From: an uncultured Chitinophagaceae bacterium
Lineage (GTDB): Bacteria; Bacteroidota; Bacteroidia; Chitinophagales; Chitinophagaceae
Assembly (NCBI GenBank): GCA_937858715.1
Contig: CALLZY010000238.1
Coordinates: 1-55,026, forward strand
Reading direction: 5' to 3'
Length of the DNA stretch: 55,026 nt
Part shown: piece by piece, positions 8,793-17,577 of the stretch
Position numbering within the stretch: position 1 is the stretch's first letter
Layout of the letters: the number at the start of each line of letters is the position of its first letter
The notes under the pieces: model-generated
Database searches by the model: none
What the model saw: the letters and a program-made list of their open reading frames with translations, nothing else
Told to the model about the DNA's origin: nothing
Translations under genes and position numbers: made by a program

Positions 8793-11207
8793 TTATTTTT
8801 TTGCTTTGCGAAAGAACCTCCTGAAATCGAGAAAATCAACAATCCTGTCGAGAATACCCTTCGGTGGCGTTTCTTCCTCATAATAACTGCCATAACCATG
8901 TCCATAACCATATCCATACCGGCCATAGCCATAATAGCCATAACCCGGCTTCACTTTCACATCATTGATCACCACCGACATTTTCGGCAGTTTTTGTTCC
9001 CGGTAAAACTCATCAATCAGAGCCACCTGCTTTTTAAAAGTATAGTTCTGACGTACTATGTACAATGTGGTATCGGCATATTTTCCCAGTGTCATAGCAT
9101 CACTGACCATACCGATAGGTGCAGTGTCAATAACGATCATATCATAATGGTCTTGAAGCCAGGCAAATAATTTGTCAACTAATGGATCAAGCAGCAGTTC
9201 TGACGGGTTTGGCGGAACGGGGCCGCAACCCATTACAAAAAGGTTAGGCTGTTCCGGCACTTCCCGGATGAGGTCAGCAGGATTATCCGTCTTTCCTACA
9301 AGATAATTGGTAATACCCTTGCTTTTTGACAGTCCAAGACCGGAAATGAGTTTGGGTTTGCGTATATCAAACTCTAATACTACAGTTTTTTTGCCAGCCA
9401 ATGCCAGCACCGAAGCAATATTGGTACTGATAAATGATTTTCCCTCCCCGCTGAATGAAGAAGTGGTAAGTATCACCGCTTTTTCTTTACCATGTATTAC
9501 ATACTTAAGGTTTGAGCGTATGATACGGAATTGCTCGGCCACCATGCTCCGGTTGGTTTTGGTGGTTATAAGTGCCTTATCGGAAAAGGAGTGGCCTACT
9601 TCACCAATAATGGGTACCGGTGTGATCTTTTCAATATCGAACCGGGTGGTGATTTTATCGTTCAGTACTTCTGCAATAAATATAAATACAGCAGGAATCA
9701 AAATTCCTAATAATACAGCTATAGCCTGAATCATTCTTTTCTTGGGACTAACCGGAACAGAAGATGGCCCCGCTCTGTCAATAATTTCTGAATTAGAAAC
9801 GGTAGATGCCCTGGATATAGCCGTTTCTTCTTTCTTGACCGTAAAGTCTTTCTCTAATCCCTGGTATAAATCCACCTGTCTTTTCAGTTCTACCATCTCT
9901 TTGACCTTCTCGGGCATGGCACTCAACTGGTTTTCTCCCACACTGCCCCGCTGCCTGTTCTTCGCCAGGCTCTCACGGGCCACATTCTGCAGGTTGCGCA
10001 GGCTTTCCCTGATATTCAGTCTTGTTTTTTCAATCTGTTCGTCCAACTCCTTCACCATCGGATGTGCAACAGGTACATTTGCATCAACCAGTTTTTTTCG
10101 CTCCATCTGTGCCTGGTTGTAGGCTTCAACAAATGTAACAAGGGTATTATCTGCAAGACCCAGTGATGACGGAACCACTATTTTTGAAAAAGAGTTTTTC
10201 TTATCTGCCAGGTATTCATCCACATACTGCGCATTGCTCAGTATCTCTGTTTGTATAAGTATGTTTTTGTCTGTCTCAGCAATCACTTCAAAGTACTTCC
10301 CAGTCTGTGTTTCAGCATCAATCAGCTTATTCCTTGTCTGAAAATCAAGATACAAACGCTGTACGCTGTCAAGTTTGCGGCTGTTCTCGGCTAAACGTTC
10401 ATTCACAAACACCAGTATCTGGTCTGAAGAAAGTTTTTTCTGTTCTAAACTGTACAGATCATATTCTTCCATTACCCCGTTGATAACATCGGCCGCCAGG
10501 TTAGGATTGGTTGACTGCATGGATATAATAAGTATTCCGGTTCCTGCAGTTTTTGGCATAATCCGTAAGGCATTGGCATATTGAGCAGCCACCTGGTCTG
10601 TGGTTTGCCATACCACATTGTAGGTATTGGTACCTGCACCGCCATACGTCTTTTGCAACGCAAAAACACCATTTGAAGTGACAAACTCCTGTCCAAACCG
10701 GTAAACTTTAGCATCATCACCCACCCTGAATTCTTCGTTATTTAAGAACTTCAGCTTAAAAGAAAAGCTACTTGACGAATCCTTTACAATACCATTTACT
10801 AAAAAGGGGCCGGTCTTATAGATATTTACAGTTTTAATCTTTCCCACCGCATAGTAGCTGAAATGCAGATTATGCTTATCCACCACTCTTTTCATCAGAG
10901 GCTTTGACTTCAATATCTCCATCTCTGTCTGGATACTCTGGCTTTTGTTGCCGTCAAACAACTCATCCACCTTGTCACCCCTACCACCTTTTCCCTGGTC
11001 GTTGCCCTTTATAATCATGCTACCGGCACTGCTGTATGTGGGAATAGTATATCGCAGGTAAAGAAATGCACCCAGCAAAGCAATAGCCACTGATATCACA
11101 AACAGAGGAATAAAACGCACATACTTAAAAACAAGGTCTTTGATACTCAGGTTCCAGAGTTCAACCCGGTTTTTGTGCTGTTCAAACTGAACTGAATTTT
11201 CTTCCAT
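8793..11207 (-). CDS. Wzc-like polysaccharide co-polymerase / tyrosine autokinase
   Basis: This 804-aa inner-membrane protein has an N-terminal Wzz domain with a first membrane helix at about residues 30-53 and a long periplasmic coiled-coil region. A second helix (AVLLGILIPAVFIFIAEV) lies before a cytoplasmic BY-kinase domain. Walker A FSGEGKS is near residue 580, followed by Walker A' VLEFDIRKPK and Walker B MIVIDTAP. A Tyr/Gly-rich stretch (GYGYYGYGRYGYGYG) near the C-terminus is the expected autophosphorylation cluster, though here it is followed by about 30 more residues. It partners the Wza-like protein encoded 30 nt upstream to control chain length and export. Confidence 0.9.
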   Translation of the reverse strand: MEENSVQFEQHKNRVELWNLSIKDLVFKYVRFIPLFVISVAIALLGAFLYLRYTIPTYSSAGSMIIKGNDQGKGGRGDKVDELFDGNKSQSIQTEMEILKSKPLMKRVVDKHNLHFSYYAVGKIKTVNIYKTGPFLVNGIVKDSSSSFSFKLKFLNNEEFRVGDDAKVYRFGQEFVTSNGVFALQKTYGGAGTNTYNVVWQTTDQVAAQYANALRIMPKTAGTGILIISMQSTNPNLAADVINGVMEEYDLYSLEQKKLSSDQILVFVNERLAENSRKLDSVQRLYLDFQTRNKLIDAETQTGKYFEVIAETDKNILIQTEILSNAQYVDEYLADKKNSFSKIVVPSSLGLADNTLVTFVEAYNQAQMERKKLVDANVPVAHPMVKELDEQIEKTRLNIRESLRNLQNVARESLAKNRQRGSVGENQLSAMPEKVKEMVELKRQVDLYQGLEKDFTVKKEETAISRASTVSNSEIIDRAGPSSVPVSPKKRMIQAIAVLLGILIPAVFIFIAEVLNDKITTRFDIEKITPVPIIGEVGHSFSDKALITTKTNRSMVAEQFRIIRSNLKYVIHGKEKAVILTTSSFSGEGKSFISTNIASVLALAGKKTVVLEFDIRKPKLISGLGLSKSKGITNYLVGKTDNPADLIREVPEQPNLFVMGCGPVPPNPSELLLDPLVDKLFAWLQDHYDMIVIDTAPIGMVSDAMTLGKYADTTLYIVRQNYTFKKQVALIDEFYREQKLPKMSVVINDVKVKPGYGYYGYGRYGYGYGHGYGSYYEEETPPKGILDRIVDFLDFRRFFRKAKK

Positions 11208-11237
11208 GAAGGTGTTATTATTAAATCAGAAGAGTTA

Positions 11238-12005
11238 TTATCGTATTAAAAGATTGGTTAGGGTAGCCACAGCCATCACAATTCCAAGCGCAAAAGAAAC
11301 TTTCTGGAATGCTTTCTGCTGATCCATCTCTTTTACCCGTTGCTTCGAAGGAGATACCAGTATCATATCATTCTGTGCCAGGTTATAATAGGGCGAATCA
11401 AATATATCTTTTGAAGTAAGGTCTATGTAACCGGTCTCCCGTTGTCCGTTTACCTCTCTTATAATTTTAATATCATTCTTTTTGCCATATTCGGTTACTC
11501 CACCTGCTAATGTTATCGCCTCAAGAATAGTAAGCCGCTCCCCCGGCACTGTAATTTGTCCGGCACGGGCCACCTCGCCCAAAATATTCACCCGAAAATT
11601 AGTGAACCGTATAATCACCGTTGGGTTTGCTAATAGTTCTACCGGCACTGTAAGCCGCTTTTTAATTTCAGCAGCCAGTTCCTGCTTGGTCAGTCCTTCC
11701 GCATGAATAGCACCCAGACGGTGATGCTCAATATTACCCTGCATATCCACCAGGTAACCGCTGACAGTACTGCCTTCCGCTGCCGGCAAATTAAAAATGG
11801 CATCGGCTTCCGGTTTTGTACTCAGGCTGTTGATTTGAACAGACAGGATATCGCCTTTCTGTATTTTCAGATCGGCAATCTTTACAATACCTTTCCCTGT
11901 AGTGTCATTTACCTGCTCAAGATAATTGGGTAACGCCTGCTGTGGTTTGCACGACAGCAGGTAAACCGGCAAAATCAACAAAGGAATAAACCTCAGAATT
12001 TTCAT
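11238..12005 (-). CDS. Wza-like polysaccharide export outer-membrane lipoprotein
   Basis: This 255-aa protein has a signal peptide ending in a lipobox (LLSC, Cys19). Its Poly_export domain includes KGDILSVQINSL and the SLBB-like segment VNILGEVARAGQITVPGERLTILEAITLAGGVTEYGKKNDI. A final hydrophobic helix (FALGIVMAVATLTNLLI) could cross the outer membrane, as in Wza. It would form the export channel that works with the Wzc-like kinase downstream. Confidence 0.9.
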   Translation of the reverse strand: MKILRFIPLLILPVYLLSCKPQQALPNYLEQVNDTTGKGIVKIADLKIQKGDILSVQINSLSTKPEADAIFNLPAAEGSTVSGYLVDMQGNIEHHRLGAIHAEGLTKQELAAEIKKRLTVPVELLANPTVIIRFTNFRVNILGEVARAGQITVPGERLTILEAITLAGGVTEYGKKNDIKIIREVNGQRETGYIDLTSKDIFDSPYYNLAQNDMILVSPSKQRVKEMDQQKAFQKVSFALGIVMAVATLTNLLIR

Positions 12006-12064
12006 TACTTTTCTTTTATTGAATTAACGTAATAACTTCTTTGAAATCGCTTTCATAGCTGCCG

Positions 12065-12652
12065 CTAAATACTTTCTGCAACCACTTGCACTTTTTTCTT
12101 TTCAATATACGCCACCAGTAAATAACCAAGACTGTCAATAACAACCTTCACAAACTTACCTTTTAATTCCACTACCTTCCCTTCCAAATCCATAAAACTG
12201 CCGTTGGTGATTCGTACCCGCTGATTCACTTTGATACCCACCGGATAGGCCTCCACATTCTCATATTCATCCAGAAAACGTTTTATTGCTTCAATCTCTT
12301 TTTCCTTAATCACAGCAGGTTTTCCATCCCAATAAACAAAATTGATGACACCTGCTGTTGTACGAACAGGTAACCGGTGTTCATCAGCTATCTTTACGAA
12401 CACATAAGACTTAAATAACGGTTCTTCCACCACCTTGATACGGTCACTCCATTTTCGTCTTATTTTATTAAGCGGACAATAACATTCGATTCCCCTCTCC
12501 TCCAGGAGCCGGGCTGCTTTCTTTTCCCATCTGGGCCGTGTATAAACGGCTAACCACCTTTTAGTCAATGATAATAGTTTGCATAGCTTCGCCACCTCAG
12601 TCACATACTTTTTTCTTATATAACTGATTATTAAGGCATTAAATGTAGACAT
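12065..12652 (-). CDS. UpxY-type NusG-like transcription antiterminator
   Basis: This 195-aa protein has a NusG N-terminal domain (KRWLAVYTRPRWEKKAARLLEERGIECYCPL) followed by a linker. A C-terminal KOW module (VNQRVRITNGSFMDLEGKVVELKGKFVKVVID) completes it. UpxY/LoaP-type paralogues of NusG are the first genes of capsule and exopolysaccharide operons in Bacteroidota. They keep RNA polymerase from terminating early in these long operons. It is the first gene of this operon, and a hairpin lies just upstream of its start. The N-terminal 30 residues are longer than usual and no internal ATG is available. Confidence 0.88.
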   Translation of the reverse strand: MSTFNALIISYIRKKYVTEVAKLCKLLSLTKRWLAVYTRPRWEKKAARLLEERGIECYCPLNKIRRKWSDRIKVVEEPLFKSYVFVKIADEHRLPVRTTAGVINFVYWDGKPAVIKEKEIEAIKRFLDEYENVEAYPVGIKVNQRVRITNGSFMDLEGKVVELKGKFVKVVIDSLGYLLVAYIEKKKVQVVAESI

Positions 12653-12653
12653 A

Positions 12654-12677
12654 AAAACGGCGTTACTTATCCGTTTT
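12654..12677 (-). promoter_or_regulatory. Leader hairpin before the upxY-like start codon
   Basis: AAAACGG and CCGTTTT form a 7-bp inverted repeat with a 10-nt loop, ending 1 nt before the ATG at 12652. It could act as a small attenuator or mask translation start. It lies between the likely promoter and the antiterminator gene. Confidence 0.45.
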
Positions 12678-12687
12678 TATACGCATG

Positions 12688-12695
12688 CAAATATA
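12688..12695 (-). promoter_or_regulatory. Candidate -7 element of the polysaccharide operon
   Basis: TATATTTG on the minus strand matches the Bacteroidota TAnnTTTG consensus exactly, 36 nt upstream of the upxY-like start. I see no clear TTG at the expected -33 position. Confidence 0.5.
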
Positions 12696-13294
12696 CAGGA
12701 TGCTGGGAGTGAGAAAAGAATAAAATGCACAGATTTTGAAGGATTTATTCCCATTGGTTGATAACTATTTCGTAATACCACGAATGTTGTATAGTACCTT
12801 CCCTTGCATCTCATTAATGTCTTGCCCTATTTATGAAACTTTGCTAAAGCCCCTCAGAAATTTCATACCGTTGGAATGGGTTTTTGAAAGAGAGTTTTTG
12901 AGCCGTAAGTATTAAACAGAAAGTTGGGTTCACTTTCCATTAGCATGCCTGAGAATGCTGTTTTGTACAGCCAACCAGGGGGTTCTGGCATAGTTGTGGC
13001 ATAGTTCCGGCATAATTGTAGCATAGTTGTGGCAACCAATAGCAGCTATGGGACAACCCTGCCACAACTCCGGAATAACGCTGCATTAAACAGGATACAG
13101 GGTTCTGTTAAGCCCGGCAAGACAGAGGTTTCCCGGACCATTACAGAGGTGATGATAGCCGCGACCCGCTACATTCAACCATTTTAAACTATTTCATGCT
13201 ATGCCTGGTGAAGCAAGCCATATTCAACAACTTTGAACCAAATTCAAACATTTTCAACACCTTCAACTACCTTTAAGCACCAAAACAACTTCAC
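12696..13294. other. Long intergenic region upstream of the polysaccharide operon
   Basis: No coding sequence is evident over about 600 nt. It contains a short tandem repeat at 12986-13033, a partly complementary CCTGCCACAACTCCGGAATAA segment near 13067, and a stretch of ATTCAAC/TTTCAAC repeats at 13163-13275 next to the divergent acyltransferase gene. Regulation of both operons is likely to reside here. Confidence 0.5.
12986..13033. repeat. Four-copy 11-12-bp tandem repeat
   Basis: Successive units are TGGCATAGTTG, TGGCATAGTTCC, GGCATAATTGTA and GCATAGTTGTGG. The array lies 330 nt upstream of the upxY-like gene. Confidence 0.75.
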
Positions 13295-14482
13295 TTGAAA
13301 CAGCGTTATTACTCCCTCGATGTTTTCCGGGGTGCCACCGTTTGCCTGATGATTCTCGTAAACAATCCCGGTTCATGGTCTCATATTTATGACCCCTTAG
13401 AACATGCCCCCTGGCATGGCCTCACTCCCACAGACCTGGTGTTTCCGTTCTTCCTTTTTGCCGTAGGAAATGCCATGAGTTTTGTGATGCCCCGCCTCGA
13501 AGCCGGTGGCGATGCTGCTTTCTGGAAAAAAGTAATAAAACGTACAATACTGATTTTCCTGATTGGCCTGTTTCTGAACTGGTGGCCCTTTGTGAAATGG
13601 GCAGATGATACGCTGGCTTTCAAACCCTGGTCATACATTGACAGCAAGGGTAACTTGCAAGGGGTTCGTATTCTGGGTGTACTTCAAAGGATAGCCATTG
13701 CGTATTTCTTTGCTTCCGTACTTGTGTATTACCTGAAAGCCAGAAAAGCATTTTTGGTTGGGTTAATTTTATTATTGGTGTATTGGCTGCTCTGCTATTA
13801 TTGGGGCAACCCGGGTGATCCTTACAGCCTTGCAGGCTGGTTTGGAACTGATATTGATAAGTCCATATTAGGCGTTGGCCATATTTACAAAGGAGAAGGC
13901 GTACCCTTCGACCCTGAAGGACTGATGAGTACAATACCTGCCATTGTGCAGGTAATATTCGGGTATCTTGTTGGAGATTATATTCAAAAGAAAAGCCTGC
14001 AGGTTCCGGATAGTTCCGGAACAATGACTGGAGGAATTTACCAGATGCTCACCGGCTTATTTGTGATTGGCGTAGCCTTGCTTGTTACTGGTTTCTGCTG
14101 GGACACTGTATTTCCTATTAATAAAAAAATATGGACCAGTTCGTACGTAATCTACACCACAGGCCTTGCCATTATCACTATCGCCACGATGATCTATATG
14201 ATTGAAGTAAAGAATATCCGTGGCGGTCTGGCAAAGTTCTTCGATGTGTTTGGCAAGAATCCTTTGTTCATATTTGCCCTGAGTGCCTTTCTTCCCAAAG
14301 GATTGGGATTAATCAGACTGGGCGAGGGTGTAAATCCCTGGAACTGGTTGTACCGGGAAGTACTTGTACATATTCCCGGTGCAAAAGAAAATGGATCACT
14401 GTTATATGCCCTTAGTGTCATCACCTTCATGTGGGCTATTTGCTACTGGCTGGACAAGAAGAAGATTTATATAAAGGTGTAG
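13295..14482 (+). CDS. NagX/HGSNAT-like membrane acyltransferase
   Basis: This 395-aa protein with about 10 predicted membrane helices begins RYYSLDVFRGATVCLMILVNNPGSW and continues HGLTPTDLVFPFFLFAVGNAMSF. That is the signature of the DUF5009/heparan-alpha-glucosaminide N-acetyltransferase (YeiB/NagX) family. Such proteins are thought to transfer acetyl groups across the membrane to amino sugars and often accompany GlcNAc use. It is monocistronic and divergent from the polysaccharide operon. The substrate is unknown. Confidence 0.82.
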   Translation: MKQRYYSLDVFRGATVCLMILVNNPGSWSHIYDPLEHAPWHGLTPTDLVFPFFLFAVGNAMSFVMPRLEAGGDAAFWKKVIKRTILIFLIGLFLNWWPFVKWADDTLAFKPWSYIDSKGNLQGVRILGVLQRIAIAYFFASVLVYYLKARKAFLVGLILLLVYWLLCYYWGNPGDPYSLAGWFGTDIDKSILGVGHIYKGEGVPFDPEGLMSTIPAIVQVIFGYLVGDYIQKKSLQVPDSSGTMTGGIYQMLTGLFVIGVALLVTGFCWDTVFPINKKIWTSSYVIYTTGLAIITIATMIYMIEVKNIRGGLAKFFDVFGKNPLFIFALSAFLPKGLGLIRLGEGVNPWNWLYREVLVHIPGAKENGSLLYALSVITFMWAICYWLDKKKIYIKV

Positions 14483-14576
14483 TCCGGTACCTTAACAAGA
14501 TTTTACCACTTGCAATGACATCCCTGTTATGTAAGTGGTTTTTCTTTTGCATCTGTTTCATGTAACAATCGATAAC

Positions 14577-14983
14577 ATGAAACTCTATACATTTATCAGC
14601 GCAGCCGCCCTTCTTTTCTTTTCTGGTTTTATGATGAAGAAACAAGCTGCTCCACTTTACGACACCAAATGGTCGCTTAAAAAATATATACACAGCAAGG
14701 CACTGAACAGGTAAATACAAAAGCTTTTATAAAGTTCAACGCTGCAAATCTCAGTGCAGGCGGCAATGGCAGTTGCAACAGCTTTGGTGGAACTTTATAT
14801 GTTTCAAATGACTCCATCAGTATCACCAATATCTTCTCTACAAAAATGTACTGCGATGGCGTGCAGCAAACTGAGGACAGTTTTTTTAACCAGTTGGAAA
14901 AAGCAACCCGTTATAAAATAAAAGAGAAAACACTCCTGCTTTATAAAGGAAGCACTTTATTGCTTGAGTTTATGGCAGAATAA
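14577..14983 (+). pseudogene. META/HslJ-like secreted protein, frameshifted
   Basis: The frame starting at 14577 gives a signal peptide (MKLYTFISAAALLFFSGFMM) and then YDTKWSLKK, the classic start of a META domain, but it stops at 14712-14714. The +2 frame continues it: YTQQGTEQVNTKAFIKFN, then GGNGSCNSFGGTLY, ISITNIFSTKMYC and a C-terminal LLLEFMAE ending at 14983. These are the conserved META blocks (gC/NsfxG and T-x-M-x-C). One extra A in the run of six A's at about 14679-14684 would restore a single protein of about 135 aa. It is either a recent frameshift or a sequencing error in a homopolymer. Confidence 0.8.
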
Positions 14984-14984
14984 A

Positions 14985-15014
14985 AAAAGAGTACCATTAC
15001 CACCGGTACTCTTT
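14985..15014. terminator. Bidirectional terminator
   Basis: AGAGTACC (14988-14995) and GGTACTCT (15005-15012) form an 8-bp stem, flanked by A's on the left and T's on the right. It would stop the META gene (+) and the end of the RNA-repair operon (-), whose rtcB stop lies just beyond at 15023. Confidence 0.8.
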
Positions 15015-15022
15015 CGCTTTTT

Positions 15023-16492
15023 CTATTCGCCGGTCAGTCCGTCAGACTCTCCTGAATCCCTGTTACGTTCCTTTTTCCAGCTACGGTGTTTAGCACCATC
15101 CATCTTCACAATTTTAGGTGTAAACTTACCCACCACATCCACCAGTGCCTTTTGCGACTGCATTACCACATTTATATCCTTGTAGGCAAACGGAGATTCG
15201 TCGAGTCCGCCTCCCAGCAATTTCACTCCATACTTTTTCAGTTCATCTTTAAACTGCTTATCTGTTACTGAAGCAATGGCCCTTGTACGGCTCATCTTTC
15301 GTCCTGCACCATGCGATGCCGAATTAACAGATGCCGCTTCTCCTTTTCCTTTTACAATGAAACCATCCGCCGTCATAGAGCCGGGAATAATTCCCAATAC
15401 ATCTTTACCTGCAGGTGTTGCTCCTTTACGGTGAACAATTACATCTTTCCCTTCCCAGTTCTCTTTCCACGCAAAGTTGTGATGGTTTTCTACCATCTTC
15501 ACAGGCTTATGTCCCAACTGCTTTGCAATTTTTGCGTGAATAATATGGTGGCAGGCACTGGCATACTCTCCTGCCAGGTTCATGGCATTCCAGTATTCAA
15601 TACCGGCTTCTTCATCCAGCGTAAGCCAGGCAAGATTTTTTGCATCCTGGGGCAAACGCCTTTTGCTGATAGCCAGTTTGGTATAATGGTTGGCGATAGT
15701 GGCCCCTAATGCCCTGGAACCTGAGTGAGTTAAGAAACCCACATATTTTCCCGCATCAAGCCCCAGCACCACATCTCTTTCAGGTATATCTGCCACACCG
15801 AATTCTGCAAAGTGGTTACCGCTTCCGGATGTCCCCAATTGTTTCCATGCCCTGCCATGCAGTTTTTTTAGCAATGGTAACTGAAAGAACAGTTCATCTT
15901 CCATCACATCATGGTTGGCGGCCCGGTCGAACTGGGCACCACTGCCAAACAAGGTAGCTTCACCCAATTCTCTTGCATAGAAAGATTCCTTATCCGTCAG
16001 TTCTTTTGGGTTAATGGAGAATATACTCAGACACATACGGCATCCAATATCCACCCCCACACCGTAAGGGATTACGGCATTATCAGTTGCCAGCACTCCG
16101 CCAATGGGCAAACCATAACCACTGTGTGCATCGGGCATTAACGCACCGGCCACACTTACCGGCAATTTAGCCGCCTGGTACATCTGGTGCATGGCACCTT
16201 CTTCAATATGTTCCTGTCCGAATATATTGAAGTGAATACCTTTCTGGTTTAATGAAATGGTCTGTCCTTCCGCCTCCGGTTCAGGCATCAGTTTTTCAGC
16301 AATGGGCTTCAGTATTTCATCATCCAGGTAGTTCTCAGGAGCATTAAGAATTTGTTTCAATATGCCTAATGCCTCATCTTCTGTATGATGTTTGAATTGT
16401 GTGCACATTGTATGCATCGCCACACTCACTACCGGTCCTTCCGGGTAGCCAATGGCACGGATTTGTTTTCCTGTTAATTTTAGTTTACTCAT
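15023..16492 (-). CDS. rtcB: RNA 3'-phosphate / 5'-OH ligase RtcB
   Basis: This 489-aa protein is read from the ATG at 16492 (MSKLKLTGKQIRAIGYPEGP). The reading to 16516 adds 8 residues that overlap the upstream gene. Metal-binding PDAHSGYGLPIGGVLA and GVGVDIGCRM (with the active-site Cys) are present, as is SHGAGRKMSR near residue 393, whose His is guanylylated in the family. RtcB joins 2',3'-cyclic-phosphate or 3'-phosphate ends to 5'-OH ends and so repairs tRNAs cut by anticodon nucleases. It is the last gene of an operon that begins with an array of tRNA-like genes. Archease and RtcA are not seen. Confidence 0.95.
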   Translation of the reverse strand: MSKLKLTGKQIRAIGYPEGPVVSVAMHTMCTQFKHHTEDEALGILKQILNAPENYLDDEILKPIAEKLMPEPEAEGQTISLNQKGIHFNIFGQEHIEEGAMHQMYQAAKLPVSVAGALMPDAHSGYGLPIGGVLATDNAVIPYGVGVDIGCRMCLSIFSINPKELTDKESFYARELGEATLFGSGAQFDRAANHDVMEDELFFQLPLLKKLHGRAWKQLGTSGSGNHFAEFGVADIPERDVVLGLDAGKYVGFLTHSGSRALGATIANHYTKLAISKRRLPQDAKNLAWLTLDEEAGIEYWNAMNLAGEYASACHHIIHAKIAKQLGHKPVKMVENHHNFAWKENWEGKDVIVHRKGATPAGKDVLGIIPGSMTADGFIVKGKGEAASVNSASHGAGRKMSRTRAIASVTDKQFKDELKKYGVKLLGGGLDESPFAYKDINVVMQSQKALVDVVGKFTPKIVKMDGAKHRSWKKERNRDSGESDGLTGE

Positions 16493-16503
16493 AACACAAG
16501 TGC

Positions 16504-17577
16504 CTAAAGAGGCCAAATTTTTTTTTCATAAAGATTCTCTCTCATCGCAGTTACCAATCTGTTTGCCGCCTGAATATCCGGCTCATCAGGTAGGTCTGAT
16601 TTAGCAAATAATGCAGCAAGATCTTCTTTTAACTTTTCAGCTTGTTTCACCAAATCATCGTATTCGAACTTACCTTGTTTTATATCCAATAAAAAGTTTC
16701 TATCCTGTCTCTTCACATTAATACTCCCTTCGGTAGCTATTTCTTTAGCCATTCGCAAAAGACGAAATACATGCATCATGTTTTTGGAGTCATAATTCTT
16801 TCCATGTGACATGGTTGTATTGTACCTGCTTTCATTTCGCTTTTCTACCCAACCCCAATACTCTTTGTACTTTTTACAATATAAAGAATAGCCATCCTTG
16901 TTGAAGTACAACAATCCAACCGGATATTGGCCTTTTGGGATGCTGCTTAAACAAACATCATTTGCTTCCACCTTCCTCATAACTCCTGAATAAATATGTT
17001 CTTTGGAATAATACAAATTGTAACAATCCCGCAAATGGTTTATAGCAGCCAGCCCAATTTCTTCCTGTTTGTAATTATTTTCTGCAAGAAATTGTTGTAA
17101 CGTGATAGCTTCTTTTTGAACATGAACAAAACAAAAATCCAAAACTGATTTTTTCTCTTTCTCAACCGGGTTTACAATCTTCTTTTCCAGTCCAAATGCC
17201 TTTTTTATTTGTGTATAAGCATAGTTGGCAAAAGTTTGCTCACAAAGCTTAGAAAGAAATATTTCCCGCTTCACCATATTCATTACTTCATGTCTGTACA
17301 AAACACATTCATCCGGAATGTTTAATAACTCCAGGATGTTGGGGTTATTCTTAGCCAGCAATTCAATAAACCGCCTCAGTTCATAGTAAACAATATCATT
17401 GCTTTCGTTTGAAACTTGCGAATAGTAGTCCAAAGAATAAAATATTTCTTTAGGTAAAACAAATACACCCCTGATATCAGTATCAGATGTGGCAGTGTTT
17501 AATCCGTAAGCCTTGCTTCCTACGATAGCTTCAAATATCAACCAGCCCTTTTCTTTTATGTAATCAATTGTCAGCAT
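16504..17577 (-). CDS. RlaP-type nucleotidyltransferase (second copy)
   Basis: This 357-aa DNA-polymerase-beta-fold protein carries VGSKAYGLNTATSDTDIRGVFV at about residues 20-41: the GS motif followed by D-x-D metal ligands. KNNPNILELLNIP follows, typical of the 'RNA repair pathway' nucleotidyltransferase family (PF10127, RlaP). Such proteins are found next to RNA ligases and are thought to add or remove terminal nucleotides during RNA repair. Its stop is 11 nt from the rtcB ATG, and its start overlaps the upstream paralogue by 14 nt. The tight packing argues for one functional unit. Confidence 0.85.
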   Translation of the reverse strand: MLTIDYIKEKGWLIFEAIVGSKAYGLNTATSDTDIRGVFVLPKEIFYSLDYYSQVSNESNDIVYYELRRFIELLAKNNPNILELLNIPDECVLYRHEVMNMVKREIFLSKLCEQTFANYAYTQIKKAFGLEKKIVNPVEKEKKSVLDFCFVHVQKEAITLQQFLAENNYKQEEIGLAAINHLRDCYNLYYSKEHIYSGVMRKVEANDVCLSSIPKGQYPVGLLYFNKDGYSLYCKKYKEYWGWVEKRNESRYNTTMSHGKNYDSKNMMHVFRLLRMAKEIATEGSINVKRQDRNFLLDIKQGKFEYDDLVKQAEKLKEDLAALFAKSDLPDEPDIQAANRLVTAMRENLYEKKIWPL

